Origin: Bacterioplanoides sp. SCSIO 12839
GTDB taxonomy: Bacteria; Pseudomonadota; Gammaproteobacteria; Pseudomonadales; Oceanobacteraceae
Length of the DNA stretch: 64,000 nucleotides
NCBI RefSeq assembly: GCF_024397975.1
Contig: NZ_CP073745.1
Location: forward strand, 1,204,501-1,268,500
Reading direction: 5' to 3'
Below, piece by piece: positions 44,432 through 53,699 of this stretch. The translations under genes and the position numbers were made by a program. The first letter of the stretch is position 1. Every line of letters begins with the position of its first letter. The notes below the pieces were generated by a model. It did not search any database. It had not been told where the DNA came from and saw only the letters and a list, made by a program, of their open reading frames with translations.

Positions 44432-45007
44432 ATGACCACCAACATCGGCGACGCCTTGTTTACTAAGGCACAGCAGAAAGTGCTGACTCTGTTTTTCAGC
44501 CATCCAGACAAGAGTTATTACCTGAATGAAGTGGTGCGTCTGGCCGCTATGGGCAAGGGTGCCATTAGCCGTGAGCTGGGTAAGCTAACGGATGCTGGGT
44601 TATTGGTGGTGAGCAAGCAGGGTAATCAAAATCATTACCAGGCTAATGCTCATTGCCCTGTATATGCTGATATGATCAGTATCGTTAAAAAGACCTTTGG
44701 TGTTACTGGGCTGTTGAGGTCGGCGATCACCCCATTACTACCACAGTTGGAACAAGCGTTTATTTACGGCTCGGTTGCCAAAGGGGAAGAGCACTCAGCC
44801 AGCGATGTTGATGTGATGTTGGTCGGTAATGATTTGAGTTACAGTGAGGTAATGGAGTTGCTGGACGTGGTTGAAGAGCAGTTGCAACGGCCTGTTAATC
44901 CTACGCTGTATTCGCCACAAGAGTTCTCTGAACGTCTGAGCCAGGGGCAAAACTTCCTTTCTAAGGTAATGCAGCAGCCACAAATCAATTTATTATTGGA
45001 CGAATAA
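44432..45007 (+). CDS. Winged-helix protein fused to a minimal nucleotidyltransferase domain
   Basis: A 191-residue two-domain protein. Residues about 8-70 form a winged helix-turn-helix (ALFTKAQQKVLTLFFSHPDKSYYLNEVVRLAAMGKGAISREL...). Residues about 105-190 are a minimal nucleotidyltransferase (MNT-like) domain with FIYGSVAKGEEHSASDVDVML; the GS pair (about 113) and the two aspartates (about 124 and 126) needed for nucleotide and metal binding are intact. Such fusions are seen near defence and toxin-antitoxin loci. No HEPN partner gene is visible here. ATG 44432 is the natural start; the frame to 44348 would run through the promoter and operator. Confidence 0.75.
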   Translation: MTTNIGDALFTKAQQKVLTLFFSHPDKSYYLNEVVRLAAMGKGAISRELGKLTDAGLLVVSKQGNQNHYQANAHCPVYADMISIVKKTFGVTGLLRSAITPLLPQLEQAFIYGSVAKGEEHSASDVDVMLVGNDLSYSEVMELLDVVEEQLQRPVNPTLYSPQEFSERLSQGQNFLSKVMQQPQINLLLDE

Positions 45008-45140
45008 TAATGAATACGCAGGAAGCGATATGAATGATATATCCTTACGGCATTTCCGGATGAATCCAGATTGGAGTTATGAATAGCAGTAACCGGGGTG
45101 TGTTAACATCACCGTTCGCTGACCCACGAACGCCATTCCT

Positions 45141-45419
45141 ATGAAAACCTCCAAAGCCCTTATTTACCTTATCGCTTTAGTTGCCATCACCTACGGCATC
45201 ATGCAGCTAACCTTTTTTCTGGATGAATATCCGGGGGGGATTAATGCCGCGTTTGATGAGCTGGGCATGTTTAATGTGATTGTGCTGTTTTGTCTGCCAT
45301 TAATGGCGGTGGTGTTTTCTGTGTATCCACCACTGATGTATCCGTTTGTGGTGATGGCTTATCCGCTGATGTGGTTGTGGCGCAAAATCCGGGGAAATAA
45401 ATCAGCCAACAAGGAATAA
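45141..45419 (+). CDS. Small two-helix inner membrane protein
   Basis: An unrecognised 92-residue protein with two to three hydrophobic helices (ALIYLIALVAITYGIMQLTFF, MFNVIVLFCLPLMAVVFSVYP and PFVVMAYPLMWLWRK) and a basic C-terminus (RKIRGNKSANKE) likely in the cytoplasm. It is single-standing: the upstream 133 bp contains only very short frames, and a terminator follows. Function unknown. Confidence 0.6.
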   Translation: MKTSKALIYLIALVAITYGIMQLTFFLDEYPGGINAAFDELGMFNVIVLFCLPLMAVVFSVYPPLMYPFVVMAYPLMWLWRKIRGNKSANKE

Positions 45420-45420
45420 A

Positions 45421-45457
45421 AAAATACCGCATCAGCTAAGCTTGATGCGGTATTTTT
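45421..45457. terminator. Bidirectional intrinsic terminator
   Basis: AAAATACCGCATCA (45421-45434) pairs with TGATGCGGTATTTT (45443-45456) around an 8-base loop, with T-runs on both strands. It serves the small membrane protein and the convergent DUF349 gene. The stem resembles that of the terminator at 11261. Confidence 0.9.
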
Positions 45458-45486
45458 ATCGTTTTAACGGCTGTCTGAATTCAGAA

Positions 45487-48291
45487 TCAGAGGCTGGCTT
45501 TTAACGCTTCAATAAAGCGCGTATTGAATTCAGCGCTGGTGTTATTAATCACACCTAACCATTGCTCAACCAGCTGTTGGCGCTCTGCGTCTTTGCCCGG
45601 CCCCTGGCCTAAACCCTGAGCCAGTTTTTGCACCTGTAATTCCATCCGGCGTGCTTTATCGGCTGCTGGTGATTCGATATCGGCCAGAACCTCCAGTGAA
45701 ATCACAATCGCCTGAGCGTCGGTGTTTGCTTCAGATTGAGTTAACTCACCTTTCAAGGCCTGTTCAAATAAGGCGGCGTTGTAGCCAGCCGGTAAATCGG
45801 CTGCTGCGGCAAAGGCGTCGTTATCCTTTGTGGCAATCGCCTGTAAACGATCAATCAAGCCGTTCCAACGCGCACGTTCTTTTGCATGTTTCATCGTTTG
45901 CTGTTGGTTTTGCAGTGCGTTGTCGATGCCTTGTAATTGTTTAACCAAACGCTGGTGAGCGCTGCGCGGTAATTCAATGGCAGAGAATTGCTGGCGCAGT
46001 TCCGACAGTTGATTTTGTGCGTCGTTAATCGCGGCCGCATCCGAATGTTCGCTATCAGGCTGCCCCTGAAATTGTGTGACAAGGGCTTGCGCCTGTGCAA
46101 CCAGGCTTTCTGCCTGAGTTACGGCGTCGTTAATCTGAGCTTTGCGCTGCGCTTTTTCGCTATCCAAACGTGAGAACACCGCATCACAGGCACTGCGGAA
46201 TTGTTTCCACAATTTCTGATCCGGATTACGTGGGGTAACGCCAACGGTTTTCCACTGTTGTTGCAGTGATTTCACCTGATCAATCGCGGCCGACAGGTCT
46301 TCTTGTTCAACCAGTGCTTCGGCTTGTGTCACCAGCTCAGCTTTGGCCGCCAGGTTGCGGTCGTATTCTTCTTTCAGGTGAGCGTAAATTGCGTCGCAGG
46401 CATCCTGGAAGGCTTTTTGGGTGTCTTTGTGTGCAGCACGGTCAACTGGTGAATAGCTGCGGAAAGCTTCGCGCGCGGCATCCAGAGTTTTTTGCACCAC
46501 TTTCCAATCGGCGCCTTGCCAATCCAGTTGTTGTTCGTAGCTGATTAATTCGGCGGTTAATGCCTGGCGGGCTGCCACAAACTGTTGACGTTTTTCCGCC
46601 AGTTGGGCGAAATATTCGCGGCAAGGTTCAAAGGCTTTATCACCGGCAGCCTGGAAGCGCTGCCACAGTTCACGGTCTGGCTGAGCACTGCCCAACGCTT
46701 TCCACTCTTCCTGCAGTTCATGAATTTTATCGGCCAATACGTCTGCGCTGATGTCGGCATCAATTAATGCTTCCATGGCATCACATAAGGCTTCTTTTTT
46801 CGGGGTGATGGCATAGCCCTGCCAGTCGCGCATTTCGTTGAGCTGAGCGTTCAGGCTTTTGGCTTTGCGTTGTTGTTCCTGGCTGACTTTGTTATCAACC
46901 TGCCGCAGATTTTGTTGCACCTGATGATTCAGTTTGCTGGCTTCTTTGGCGTGACCTTCGACCAGTGCTTGTTCCAGCTTAGATAATTGCTCATCAATGG
47001 TTTGCAGGCGGCTTTTCTGCTGTTTCGCCATATCATCTAACGCGGCATTGGCCTGATCCAGCTTGTTCTGGATTTGTTTAACCCAGCCTGGCTGTTCGCT
47101 ATTTTGCTCTTGGGAGGTGTTTGGAGCCTGTGGCCAGTGCAGCTGCTTTTGCCATTGTTGCGCTTGTTTACGGGTGTTGGTGAGGCCACGCAAATCGGTT
47201 GCCAGTGGCTTCGCCAGCCATTCGTTCAGTTCATTTTGTTTTTCTGCAAAGTGGCTCAGCGCGGTTTGCATAGCGAACAGCTGTTGCAGTTGGTTTTCAA
47301 ACTGACGATTTTCTGCAGCGCTGGCTTTGTGCGCCTGATTAGCATCACGCCAGTTGGCCTCCAGCGTTACGATTTGTTGGTGCAATGCTTCTGAGTCTGA
47401 GGCGTGGTTTGAATCAGAGGTGTCGCCAGCGCCGTTTTGTGCGGTGTCGTGTAGCAGCGTTGCCAACGTATTCAGTAGTTCAGATTGTTGCGATTGTGCC
47501 TGTGCCGCCGCTTGTTTTTGCTCGGCCTGGCGTGCTTCTTCTTCGGCGTGTTGGGTTAGCGTGGCTTGAGCCTGTTGCAGTTGTTGTTGCAGGGCACTTT
47601 GCTGTTCTGGCGATGCCTGCTCACTCAACGTTTGCCATTCTTTGCTGATCACCTGATAGCGACCATTAAATTCCGGGTTGTAGCCAAGGCGGTTCAGTTG
47701 TTCGGCATTGGCCAGCAGGGTCGCGATACGAGCCTGTAGCGCTTGTTGAGCTTCACGCTCGGCTTTGCCCGCGTTGAGGCGGTCTTTGCAGAGGCGGTAA
47801 ACCGCTTTGTCTTTGCCCTGGGCGTGTGTCATCAGCTGTTGCAGTTTGTCGGCATCGTCGATGCCTTCAGCAGCGGCCAGACGCACTTTGGCAACCGGGT
47901 TGCTCATGGCCAGTTGTAAGCGTTCGTTTTGATCGGTAATGCGCGACACGGCATCCAGACGTTGTTGTTGGTCATCGGTTAATGACGCAATACGAATCAG
48001 AGTCTGGTTGTCCTGGATGTCGGATAATGCCTGTTGGCTGCTTAACAAACGAGCCAGCCAGGTTTTGCGGGCAGTTTCACGAACATTGTCCTGATTGTGA
48101 GACAGCAGCTTTTCCAGTTCCTGTTCGGATTGAACCTGAGCAACAGCCAGTTCACGCAGCTCCGCAACCGACTCAGCATTAATAAAGGTGATACGTTGCT
48201 CGTCGTTTTTCAGTTCGACGATGGCCTGACGGCGAACGTCTGGATTAGCGTGTTGCCACTTGGGCTTAAAAAACTTGCTCAGTAAAGCCAT
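45487..48291 (-). CDS. Large coiled-coil DUF349 protein
   Basis: A 934-residue cytoplasmic protein, rich in Gln and Ala and almost entirely helical. The N-terminal part (residues about 10-190) has short HEAT-like repeats (NPDVRRQAIVELKNDEQRI, NDEQ/NQDNVRETARKTWL). Several DUF349 modules follow, each with the pattern LxxxWKxxGxxxRxxxxxLWxxFxxAxDxxF, for example ELQEEWKALGSAQPDRELWQRFQAAGDKAF and LQQQWKTVGVTPRNPDQKLWKQFRSACDAVF. DUF349 proteins are widespread but of unclear function. ATG 48291 gives MALLSKFFKPKWQHANPDVRRQA; the frame extends 13 codons further without a better start. Confidence 0.85.
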   Translation of the reverse strand: MALLSKFFKPKWQHANPDVRRQAIVELKNDEQRITFINAESVAELRELAVAQVQSEQELEKLLSHNQDNVRETARKTWLARLLSSQQALSDIQDNQTLIRIASLTDDQQQRLDAVSRITDQNERLQLAMSNPVAKVRLAAAEGIDDADKLQQLMTHAQGKDKAVYRLCKDRLNAGKAEREAQQALQARIATLLANAEQLNRLGYNPEFNGRYQVISKEWQTLSEQASPEQQSALQQQLQQAQATLTQHAEEEARQAEQKQAAAQAQSQQSELLNTLATLLHDTAQNGAGDTSDSNHASDSEALHQQIVTLEANWRDANQAHKASAAENRQFENQLQQLFAMQTALSHFAEKQNELNEWLAKPLATDLRGLTNTRKQAQQWQKQLHWPQAPNTSQEQNSEQPGWVKQIQNKLDQANAALDDMAKQQKSRLQTIDEQLSKLEQALVEGHAKEASKLNHQVQQNLRQVDNKVSQEQQRKAKSLNAQLNEMRDWQGYAITPKKEALCDAMEALIDADISADVLADKIHELQEEWKALGSAQPDRELWQRFQAAGDKAFEPCREYFAQLAEKRQQFVAARQALTAELISYEQQLDWQGADWKVVQKTLDAAREAFRSYSPVDRAAHKDTQKAFQDACDAIYAHLKEEYDRNLAAKAELVTQAEALVEQEDLSAAIDQVKSLQQQWKTVGVTPRNPDQKLWKQFRSACDAVFSRLDSEKAQRKAQINDAVTQAESLVAQAQALVTQFQGQPDSEHSDAAAINDAQNQLSELRQQFSAIELPRSAHQRLVKQLQGIDNALQNQQQTMKHAKERARWNGLIDRLQAIATKDNDAFAAAADLPAGYNAALFEQALKGELTQSEANTDAQAIVISLEVLADIESPAADKARRMELQVQKLAQGLGQGPGKDAERQQLVEQWLGVINNTSAEFNTRFIEALKASL

Positions 48292-48477
48292 CAAACAGGT
48301 TCCGTTACAGATGTCAGAAAAATGCGCCACATTTTACAGAGGCGTGACGAAAGGGAAAGGGGGCAAATCAACATGTGGCCTTGCCAGCCAGTCGCGCTCA
48401 GGCACACAAATGTGAACAAATATGGTAGAGTCGCCCCCATCTGCTCACGGATAAAAAATAATAAGATTGAGGGTTGT

Positions 48478-49428
48478 ATGAAAATCACCAGGCTTTTGAT
48501 GGTACTGGGTACGATGGTACTGAGTATGGCGCAGTTAACCGGTTGCGCTTCTATGGGGATGGGTTCCCGTCCACTGTCCGAATTGACACAGAATTATGCC
48601 AATCAGGAATCGCAGTTTTTAGCGGTGGATGATCTGGTGATTCACTACCGTGATGAGGGCTTAAAAAATGGCCCTGTGCTGGTCTTGCTGCACGGTGTTG
48701 CCTCTTCACTGCATACTTGGGATGGCTGGGTTGAGCAGTTGAGTGATCGTTATCGTATTATCCGAATTGACCTGCCAGCACACGGCTTAACCGGCCCAGA
48801 TCCTAAGCTTGAACGTTATGAAATCAATTACATGGTCGATAAGCTGGATAAGTTTCTGACCAAGTTAAACATTAACCAGATCTATCTGGCGGGTAATTCA
48901 CTGGGCGGTTATATCTCGTGGAACTATGCCCTGCATCGTCCGGATCGGGTGCAGAAATTAGTGCTGATAGACTCGGCGGGTTACCCACAAGAGATGCCAT
49001 TCATCATGAACTTTACTGCGCTGCCGGTGATTGGTGAAATGAGTACTCTGATGCTGCCGCGCTTTATGGTCGGTTTGAATGTTGATGCGGCTTATGGTGA
49101 TGACTCTAAAGTGACCGATGAACTGGTGAAGCGTTATCACGATTTAACCTTACGTCCGGGTAACCGCAAAGGTCTGGTGAATGTGTTCCGCACCATGAAA
49201 GAACAAAGCCAGAATCCACACCTGGCGGATCGGGTAAAAGATATTCAGGCGCCAACCATGTTAATGTGGGGCGAAGAAGATGAGTGGGTTCCACTTGAAG
49301 TGATGGAGCAATTCCGCAACGATCTGCCAACGGCGCATGTCATTACCTATGAAGGGGTAGGTCATATGCCGATGGAAGAGTTACCGGTACAAAGTGCCCG
49401 TGATGCGGCTGATTTCCTGCAGCAATAA
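48478..49428 (+). CDS. Alpha/beta-hydrolase lipoprotein
   Basis: A 316-residue envelope hydrolase. The signal peptide ends in lipobox LTGC (MAQLTGCASMGMG). The catalytic domain shows VLVLLHGVASSLHTWDGW (oxyanion-hole region), the nucleophile serine in LAGNSLGGYISW, the acid in WGEEDEWVPLE and the histidine in GVGHMPMEE. This is a complete Ser-Asp/Glu-His triad. The specificity (esterase, lipase or haloalkane-type) cannot be told. ATG 48478 has GAGGG close upstream; the frame extends to 48322 through an untranslated-looking leader. Confidence 0.85.
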   Translation: MKITRLLMVLGTMVLSMAQLTGCASMGMGSRPLSELTQNYANQESQFLAVDDLVIHYRDEGLKNGPVLVLLHGVASSLHTWDGWVEQLSDRYRIIRIDLPAHGLTGPDPKLERYEINYMVDKLDKFLTKLNINQIYLAGNSLGGYISWNYALHRPDRVQKLVLIDSAGYPQEMPFIMNFTALPVIGEMSTLMLPRFMVGLNVDAAYGDDSKVTDELVKRYHDLTLRPGNRKGLVNVFRTMKEQSQNPHLADRVKDIQAPTMLMWGEEDEWVPLEVMEQFRNDLPTAHVITYEGVGHMPMEELPVQSARDAADFLQQ

Positions 49429-49483
49429 ACGATCGAATGAATAGCGCACACCTGGCCCTCGGGTGTGCCAGAGGACAATATTA

Positions 49484-50926
49484 GTGAGCAGTATCGTCTG
49501 GTACGACTATGAAACTTTTGGTGCCAGCCCGGCCTGGGATCGTCCGGCACAGTTTGCCGCCATCCGTACGGATGAAAACCTGAACGAGATCGAAGCACCG
49601 ATCGAGCTGTTCTGTAAACCAACAGACGATTATCTGCCCCATCCACAAGCGGTATTAATTACCGGTATCACTCCTCAGGATTGCCAGCAAAAAGGCATTC
49701 CTGAAACCGACTTTATTCGTCAGATCAACGAAGTGTTTAGTGTGCCGGGCACCTGCAGTGCCGGTTATAACAGTATTCGTTTTGACGATGAGGTCACCCG
49801 TTATGGCTTGTATCGTAATTTTTACGACCCTTATTCGCGCGAATGGCAGGGCGGCAACAGCCGTTGGGATTTACTCGATGTGGTGCGCTGCGCTTATGCC
49901 TTGCGTCCGGATGGCATTGAATGGCCAAAACACGAAGACGGCCGCACCAGTTTTAAACTGGAACATTTAACCGCCGCCAATGGCCTCGATCATGGCAGTG
50001 CTCACGATGCGGTATCGGATGTTCGCGCCACCATTGCTCTGGCGAAACTGGTCAAAGAAAAACAACCGAAATTATTTGATTATTTATTTCATCAGCGCAC
50101 GAAACAACGCATTGCTGAACTCATTGATGTACAAAACCATAAACCGCTGATGCATGTCTCGGGCATGTTTCCGGTGGAGCAGGGTTGCATGGCGGTTGTG
50201 GTGCCTTTGTGTTGGCATCCCACCAATAAAAACAGTGTGATTGTGTATGACCTTCATCAGGACCCAACACCGCTGTTTGAATTAACACCAGAGCAGATTC
50301 AGCAACGGGTGTTTGTGAAAAATGACGAACTTCCTGAAGGTGTTACCCGGTTACCACTGAAAGAAATCCATATTAATAAATCCCCGGTGTTGGCCCCGGC
50401 TAAGACCTTAACGCCGGATCAAGCCGAGCGTTGGAATTTATCCGGTGAGACATTACGCCAGCATTTGGCGTTAATTAAAAATGGCGTGGATTTAACCGCT
50501 AAATTGCATCAGGTCTTTTCCGGTAAAGAATTTGCCGCGGCCAAGGATGTGGATGCGCGTTTGTACGATGGCTTTTTCTCGGCTCAGGATAAAAGCGCGA
50601 TGAACGATCTGCATCGTTTATCCGATTGGGATCTGGCCGATTGGCCTGCACCATTTGCCGACGCTCGCGGTGAAGAAATGTTGTTCCGTTACCGCGCACG
50701 TAATTATCCCGACACATTGAATGAAGACGAACGTGAGCGTTGGGAGCAACACCGCCAGGCGCGTTTATTACAGGGAATTCCGGATTCGCCATTATTAAAT
50801 TACGAGCAGTTCGCCCGTGAATTACAACTGGCGGCGCAGCAAGTGATGGATGATCCGGTAAAACTGCAATGGATTCAGGATTTGCAGTTGTATGCGGAAT
50901 CGATTTATCCGTATACCGATTATTAA
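49484..50926 (+). CDS. sbcB: Exodeoxyribonuclease I
   Basis: Exonuclease I digests single-stranded DNA 3' to 5' and suppresses RecF-pathway recombination defects. The 480-residue protein starts with the DEDDh exonuclease motif WYDYETFGASP and has TGITPQDCQ, YNSIRFDDEVTRYGLYRNFYDPY and the distal HDAVSDVRATIALA. The SH3-like and C-terminal domains follow (DARGEEMLFRYRARNYP). GTG 49484 has GAGGA 8 bp upstream. A GC-rich hairpin (GCACACC/GGTGTGC, 49446-49468) sits directly before that ribosome site. The last 4 bp overlap the convergent AraC gene. Confidence 0.95.
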   Translation: MSSIVWYDYETFGASPAWDRPAQFAAIRTDENLNEIEAPIELFCKPTDDYLPHPQAVLITGITPQDCQQKGIPETDFIRQINEVFSVPGTCSAGYNSIRFDDEVTRYGLYRNFYDPYSREWQGGNSRWDLLDVVRCAYALRPDGIEWPKHEDGRTSFKLEHLTAANGLDHGSAHDAVSDVRATIALAKLVKEKQPKLFDYLFHQRTKQRIAELIDVQNHKPLMHVSGMFPVEQGCMAVVVPLCWHPTNKNSVIVYDLHQDPTPLFELTPEQIQQRVFVKNDELPEGVTRLPLKEIHINKSPVLAPAKTLTPDQAERWNLSGETLRQHLALIKNGVDLTAKLHQVFSGKEFAAAKDVDARLYDGFFSAQDKSAMNDLHRLSDWDLADWPAPFADARGEEMLFRYRARNYPDTLNEDERERWEQHRQARLLQGIPDSPLLNYEQFARELQLAAQQVMDDPVKLQWIQDLQLYAESIYPYTDY

Positions 50927-51993
50927 GCTGAATGTTTCTCAGCCAGTTTATTCGCCCGGTAATCGCCGGGTGTCATGCCATGCCACTTACGGAATGCCCG
51001 GTGAAAGGTGCTGGCCTCGGTAAAACCTAAACGTTCGGCAATATCGCGAATGCTGGCGTCGGGTTGCGCCAGCATCAGGCTGGCTTCTTCCATACGACAT
51101 TCATCTTTTAATTTTTGATAAGACGTTTGTTCATCACTCAGACGACGGCGCAGTGTTGCACCGGAGACATTGAGATGATCGGCAGCATCATTGAGTGACG
51201 GCAGTTCTTCCATGGTGTATTGACGAAACAACTGACGTAACCGTCCGGTCATGCTTTCATGCGGATTGGGCCGGGCCAGAAAATCTGCCGGAGAGGTATG
51301 TAAAAAAGCATACAGTGATGCCGGCGTTTGGCTGATGGGTAATGCCAGTACCCGGGTCGGAATCTGCAGGTAGGTTTCGCTTTGTGAGAACTTGATGGGG
51401 GTGGCAAATAACACCTGATACAAACTGGCATGATCGGGTGGCGGGTAACTGCAACTCACCGATAACAAGGGAATTCCCTGGCCAACCAGCCAGCTGGATA
51501 AGCGGTGCCAGATGGCCAATAACGACTCACACAAAAAATGATCGGGGTCATACTCGGCGCGATGTTCAATAAAAATCTTACTGAGGCGTTTGCCTTTTTC
51601 CAGACGAATATTCGGAGCGCCATCAAACAACGCATAAAACGCTTGTGCACGGTGTAACGCATGTTCCAGTGATGAGCAATTGATGATGGCTTTGCACATC
51701 ATGCTGAATGTACCGAAATGTGAACGTACCGGCGCCAACCCCATAAATTCATCGTCACAACGACGCCACAAACATGCCATCAGCCGGGCGTAATCATCGC
51801 TTGTGATGGCATATTGGCGGGTGTTGAGTATCTCTGGGTCAAGACCGGCACTGATCCAGATATCACGGCGACTGAATCCAAGTGATTCGACTCCTCGCAG
51901 GGGGGCTTCAATAAACGCAACGGGAATATTTGGGCGATTGCCTGTGAGTACCGGGGATACCGTGGCTGAAGTTGTCATTGCAGATGCAGACAT
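50923..51993 (-). CDS. AraC-family transcriptional regulator (arabinose-binding-domain type)
   Basis: A 356-residue regulator of the OruR/ArgR-like AraC subgroup. The N-terminal sensor domain (residues about 15-210, VESLGFSRRDIWISAGLDPEIL..., then MCKAIINCSSLEHALHRAQAFY) matches the Arabinose_bd type. The C-terminal double helix-turn-helix reads LSDEQTSYQKLKDECRMEEASLML and IRDIAERLGFTEASTFHRAFRKWHGMTPGDYR. ATG 51993 is the likely start; the frame continues 94 codons upstream into the end of the GGDEF gene region and looks non-coding. The effector is unknown. Confidence 0.88.
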   Translation of the reverse strand: MSASAMTTSATVSPVLTGNRPNIPVAFIEAPLRGVESLGFSRRDIWISAGLDPEILNTRQYAITSDDYARLMACLWRRCDDEFMGLAPVRSHFGTFSMMCKAIINCSSLEHALHRAQAFYALFDGAPNIRLEKGKRLSKIFIEHRAEYDPDHFLCESLLAIWHRLSSWLVGQGIPLLSVSCSYPPPDHASLYQVLFATPIKFSQSETYLQIPTRVLALPISQTPASLYAFLHTSPADFLARPNPHESMTGRLRQLFRQYTMEELPSLNDAADHLNVSGATLRRRLSDEQTSYQKLKDECRMEEASLMLAQPDASIRDIAERLGFTEASTFHRAFRKWHGMTPGDYRANKLAEKHSA

Positions 51994-52096
51994 ATTGACC
52001 GGTTTGCTAATTTCTGGACGCGAATTGTCAGCGAAAAGGTCAATCAAATCAATGAAAAGAAAGTCAGGCGCTTCCGCAGAAGCACCTGAAACGGCC

Positions 52097-53071
52097 TCAG
52101 GACTTGCGCATGGCCGGGTGATACAGCGTGGTTTGGTTGCCACCCTGTTGCTTGGCATGAAGCAGAGCTTTATTGGCTGCCAGTAACCAGTCTGTTTCCT
52201 GCTCGAACTGGTCATTAAAAGCAGCCAGACCAATACTGGTGGTAATCTGAATCGCCTGATCTCCCTGGCGCACAATCAGGCCATGGATAATCGTGCGGAT
52301 GCGTTCGGCAAATTCAACCGCACTTTGTTCATCGGTATCAACCAATAACACAGAAAACAAATCACCCCCGAAGCGGCAGGGCAGATCGGTCTGGCGCATG
52401 GTTTGACGTAATGAATCTGACACGGTTTTTAACACCAGATCGCCAACCCGGTGGCCGTGTTTACCATTGATGGCTTCAAGGTTATCAATATCGAAAATGG
52501 CGATGCTGGATGGGTTACCCGAGCGTTTGCAGCGTGCATGTTCGCGGCGAATATCCTGCTCCCAGATCACCCGGTTGGGCAGCTCGGTGAGCTGATCAAC
52601 ACTGTTCAGCTCCAATAACGACTGATTGGCTGAGCGGGCATCTTCGTGATTCACGGCAACATCGGTGACGTCGTAAACAATGATGCAGATGTGATCAACG
52701 GTTTTATCGACCGACTCCAGCGGGATGATACTGGTGTTCTGGTACATGGTCGCCGTACGACCTGTGATCGGCCGATAATTTTTGAATTTAAATAAATACG
52801 GGCGCTGTTCCCAGATGGTGAAGGTGCGGGTTTTTAACTGAAATACCGCTTCGGATTTTTGTTTAAACCAGTCTTCAGGGATTTCCGGGCATAGCGTAAA
52901 CAAGTTCTGGTCTTTGGCGTTTTGTGGGCTGACCCCGCTGTGGCTTTCCATAAAGCCATTCCAGAGTTGAATATTGTAGTTACGGTCGAGCACCACCAGG
53001 CCGACGTCGATATTCTGCAGAATATCCATTAACCAGTGAATGTCACCTATTCCGATATTGGCGTCGCTCAT
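52097..53071 (-). CDS. PAS-GGDEF protein with altered GGDLF signature
   Basis: A 324-residue cytoplasmic protein. A PAS domain (residues about 12-135, NIDVGLVVLDRNYNIQLWNGFMESHSG...) precedes a GGDEF domain (about 155-315). The latter has LTELPNR, IFDIDNLEAINGKHGHRVGD with the metal aspartate, and RFGGDLF in place of GG(D/E)EF. The final helix reads AANKALLHAKQQGGN where active enzymes normally have ADxALYxAK. Metal-binding aspartates are retained, but the glutamate change makes diguanylate cyclase activity doubtful. It is the third gene of an operon with CheC-like and response-regulator genes (gaps of 3 bp and 1 bp). Confidence 0.85.
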   Translation of the reverse strand: MSDANIGIGDIHWLMDILQNIDVGLVVLDRNYNIQLWNGFMESHSGVSPQNAKDQNLFTLCPEIPEDWFKQKSEAVFQLKTRTFTIWEQRPYLFKFKNYRPITGRTATMYQNTSIIPLESVDKTVDHICIIVYDVTDVAVNHEDARSANQSLLELNSVDQLTELPNRVIWEQDIRREHARCKRSGNPSSIAIFDIDNLEAINGKHGHRVGDLVLKTVSDSLRQTMRQTDLPCRFGGDLFSVLLVDTDEQSAVEFAERIRTIIHGLIVRQGDQAIQITTSIGLAAFNDQFEQETDWLLAANKALLHAKQQGGNQTTLYHPAMRKS

Positions 53072-53074
53072 AAA

Positions 53075-53698
53075 TTAATCCAGCAAAAAGTCGATCACGT
53101 TGTTGAGTTTCTCAACGGAATCTTCGGTGAATAACAATAATAAATCGCAGTCGATATTGACGTGCTCAAGGGTGTAATGGATCTCGATGGCGAGGGTTTT
53201 GGTCCATTGATGATTGCCACTTTTGAGGATGTCGCTGGCCAGGCAATGTTGCCCTAATACCACCGGATGACCCTGGTTAAAGTGAATCTCAAGTTGTTCG
53301 CCAATACCCTGTATGCAGGCGCCAATCAGTAAAGAACTCACATCCATTAACAGCTCCAGTTCAGCCTCACGATCAAGAGCTTCTGGATTGTTCATGCCCG
53401 GATAATTCATCAAGGTGGCTAAGTCAGCGAAGCTGGTATCGTTGAATAGCAACATGGCTTCGCCAGCAATACCGGCCCCAATAAAGCCCTGGCAAACAGC
53501 CGATACCGCAGCATCTGCTTCGGCATCTTGAATGGCCATGTGCAGCTCACTGTTTTCGATCAGGTTCACCTTTGGAACTGGTAGCACGACGTAGGCATCA
53601 AGGAGCCGCGCAAGGCGATCTGCCGCCTGGCCCATAGCAACATTAGTCAGCTCCTGGTAACAATCGCGCTGGTCTTCGTTTAACGAAACAGAACTCAT
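53075..53698 (-). CDS. CheC-like phosphatase protein
   Basis: A 207-residue protein of the CheC/CheX/FliY fold, which dephosphorylates CheY-type response regulators. The first active-site helix is intact, with the ExxN motif in YQELTNVAMGQAADRLARLL (residues about 15-34). The second, in LELLMDVSSLLIGACIQGIGEQL, reads DVSS instead of ExxN, so one of two catalytic sites is probably lost. It lies directly downstream of a CheY-like gene (1-bp gap), its likely partner. Confidence 0.8.
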   Translation of the reverse strand: MSSVSLNEDQRDCYQELTNVAMGQAADRLARLLDAYVVLPVPKVNLIENSELHMAIQDAEADAAVSAVCQGFIGAGIAGEAMLLFNDTSFADLATLMNYPGMNNPEALDREAELELLMDVSSLLIGACIQGIGEQLEIHFNQGHPVVLGQHCLASDILKSGNHQWTKTLAIEIHYTLEHVNIDCDLLLLFTEDSVEKLNNVIDFLLD

Positions 53699-53699
53699 A

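Noticed and set aside
45651-48285. Many plus-strand frames of 60-106 codons opposite the DUF349 gene
   Set aside because: They are shadows produced by the high Gln/Ala codon bias of the long minus-strand gene; none has a family match or ribosome site.
51994-52275. Upstream extension of the AraC-family gene into the end of the GGDEF gene
   Set aside because: The added residues are low in family resemblance, overlap another gene on the same strand in a different frame, and the natural sensor domain begins after ATG 51993.
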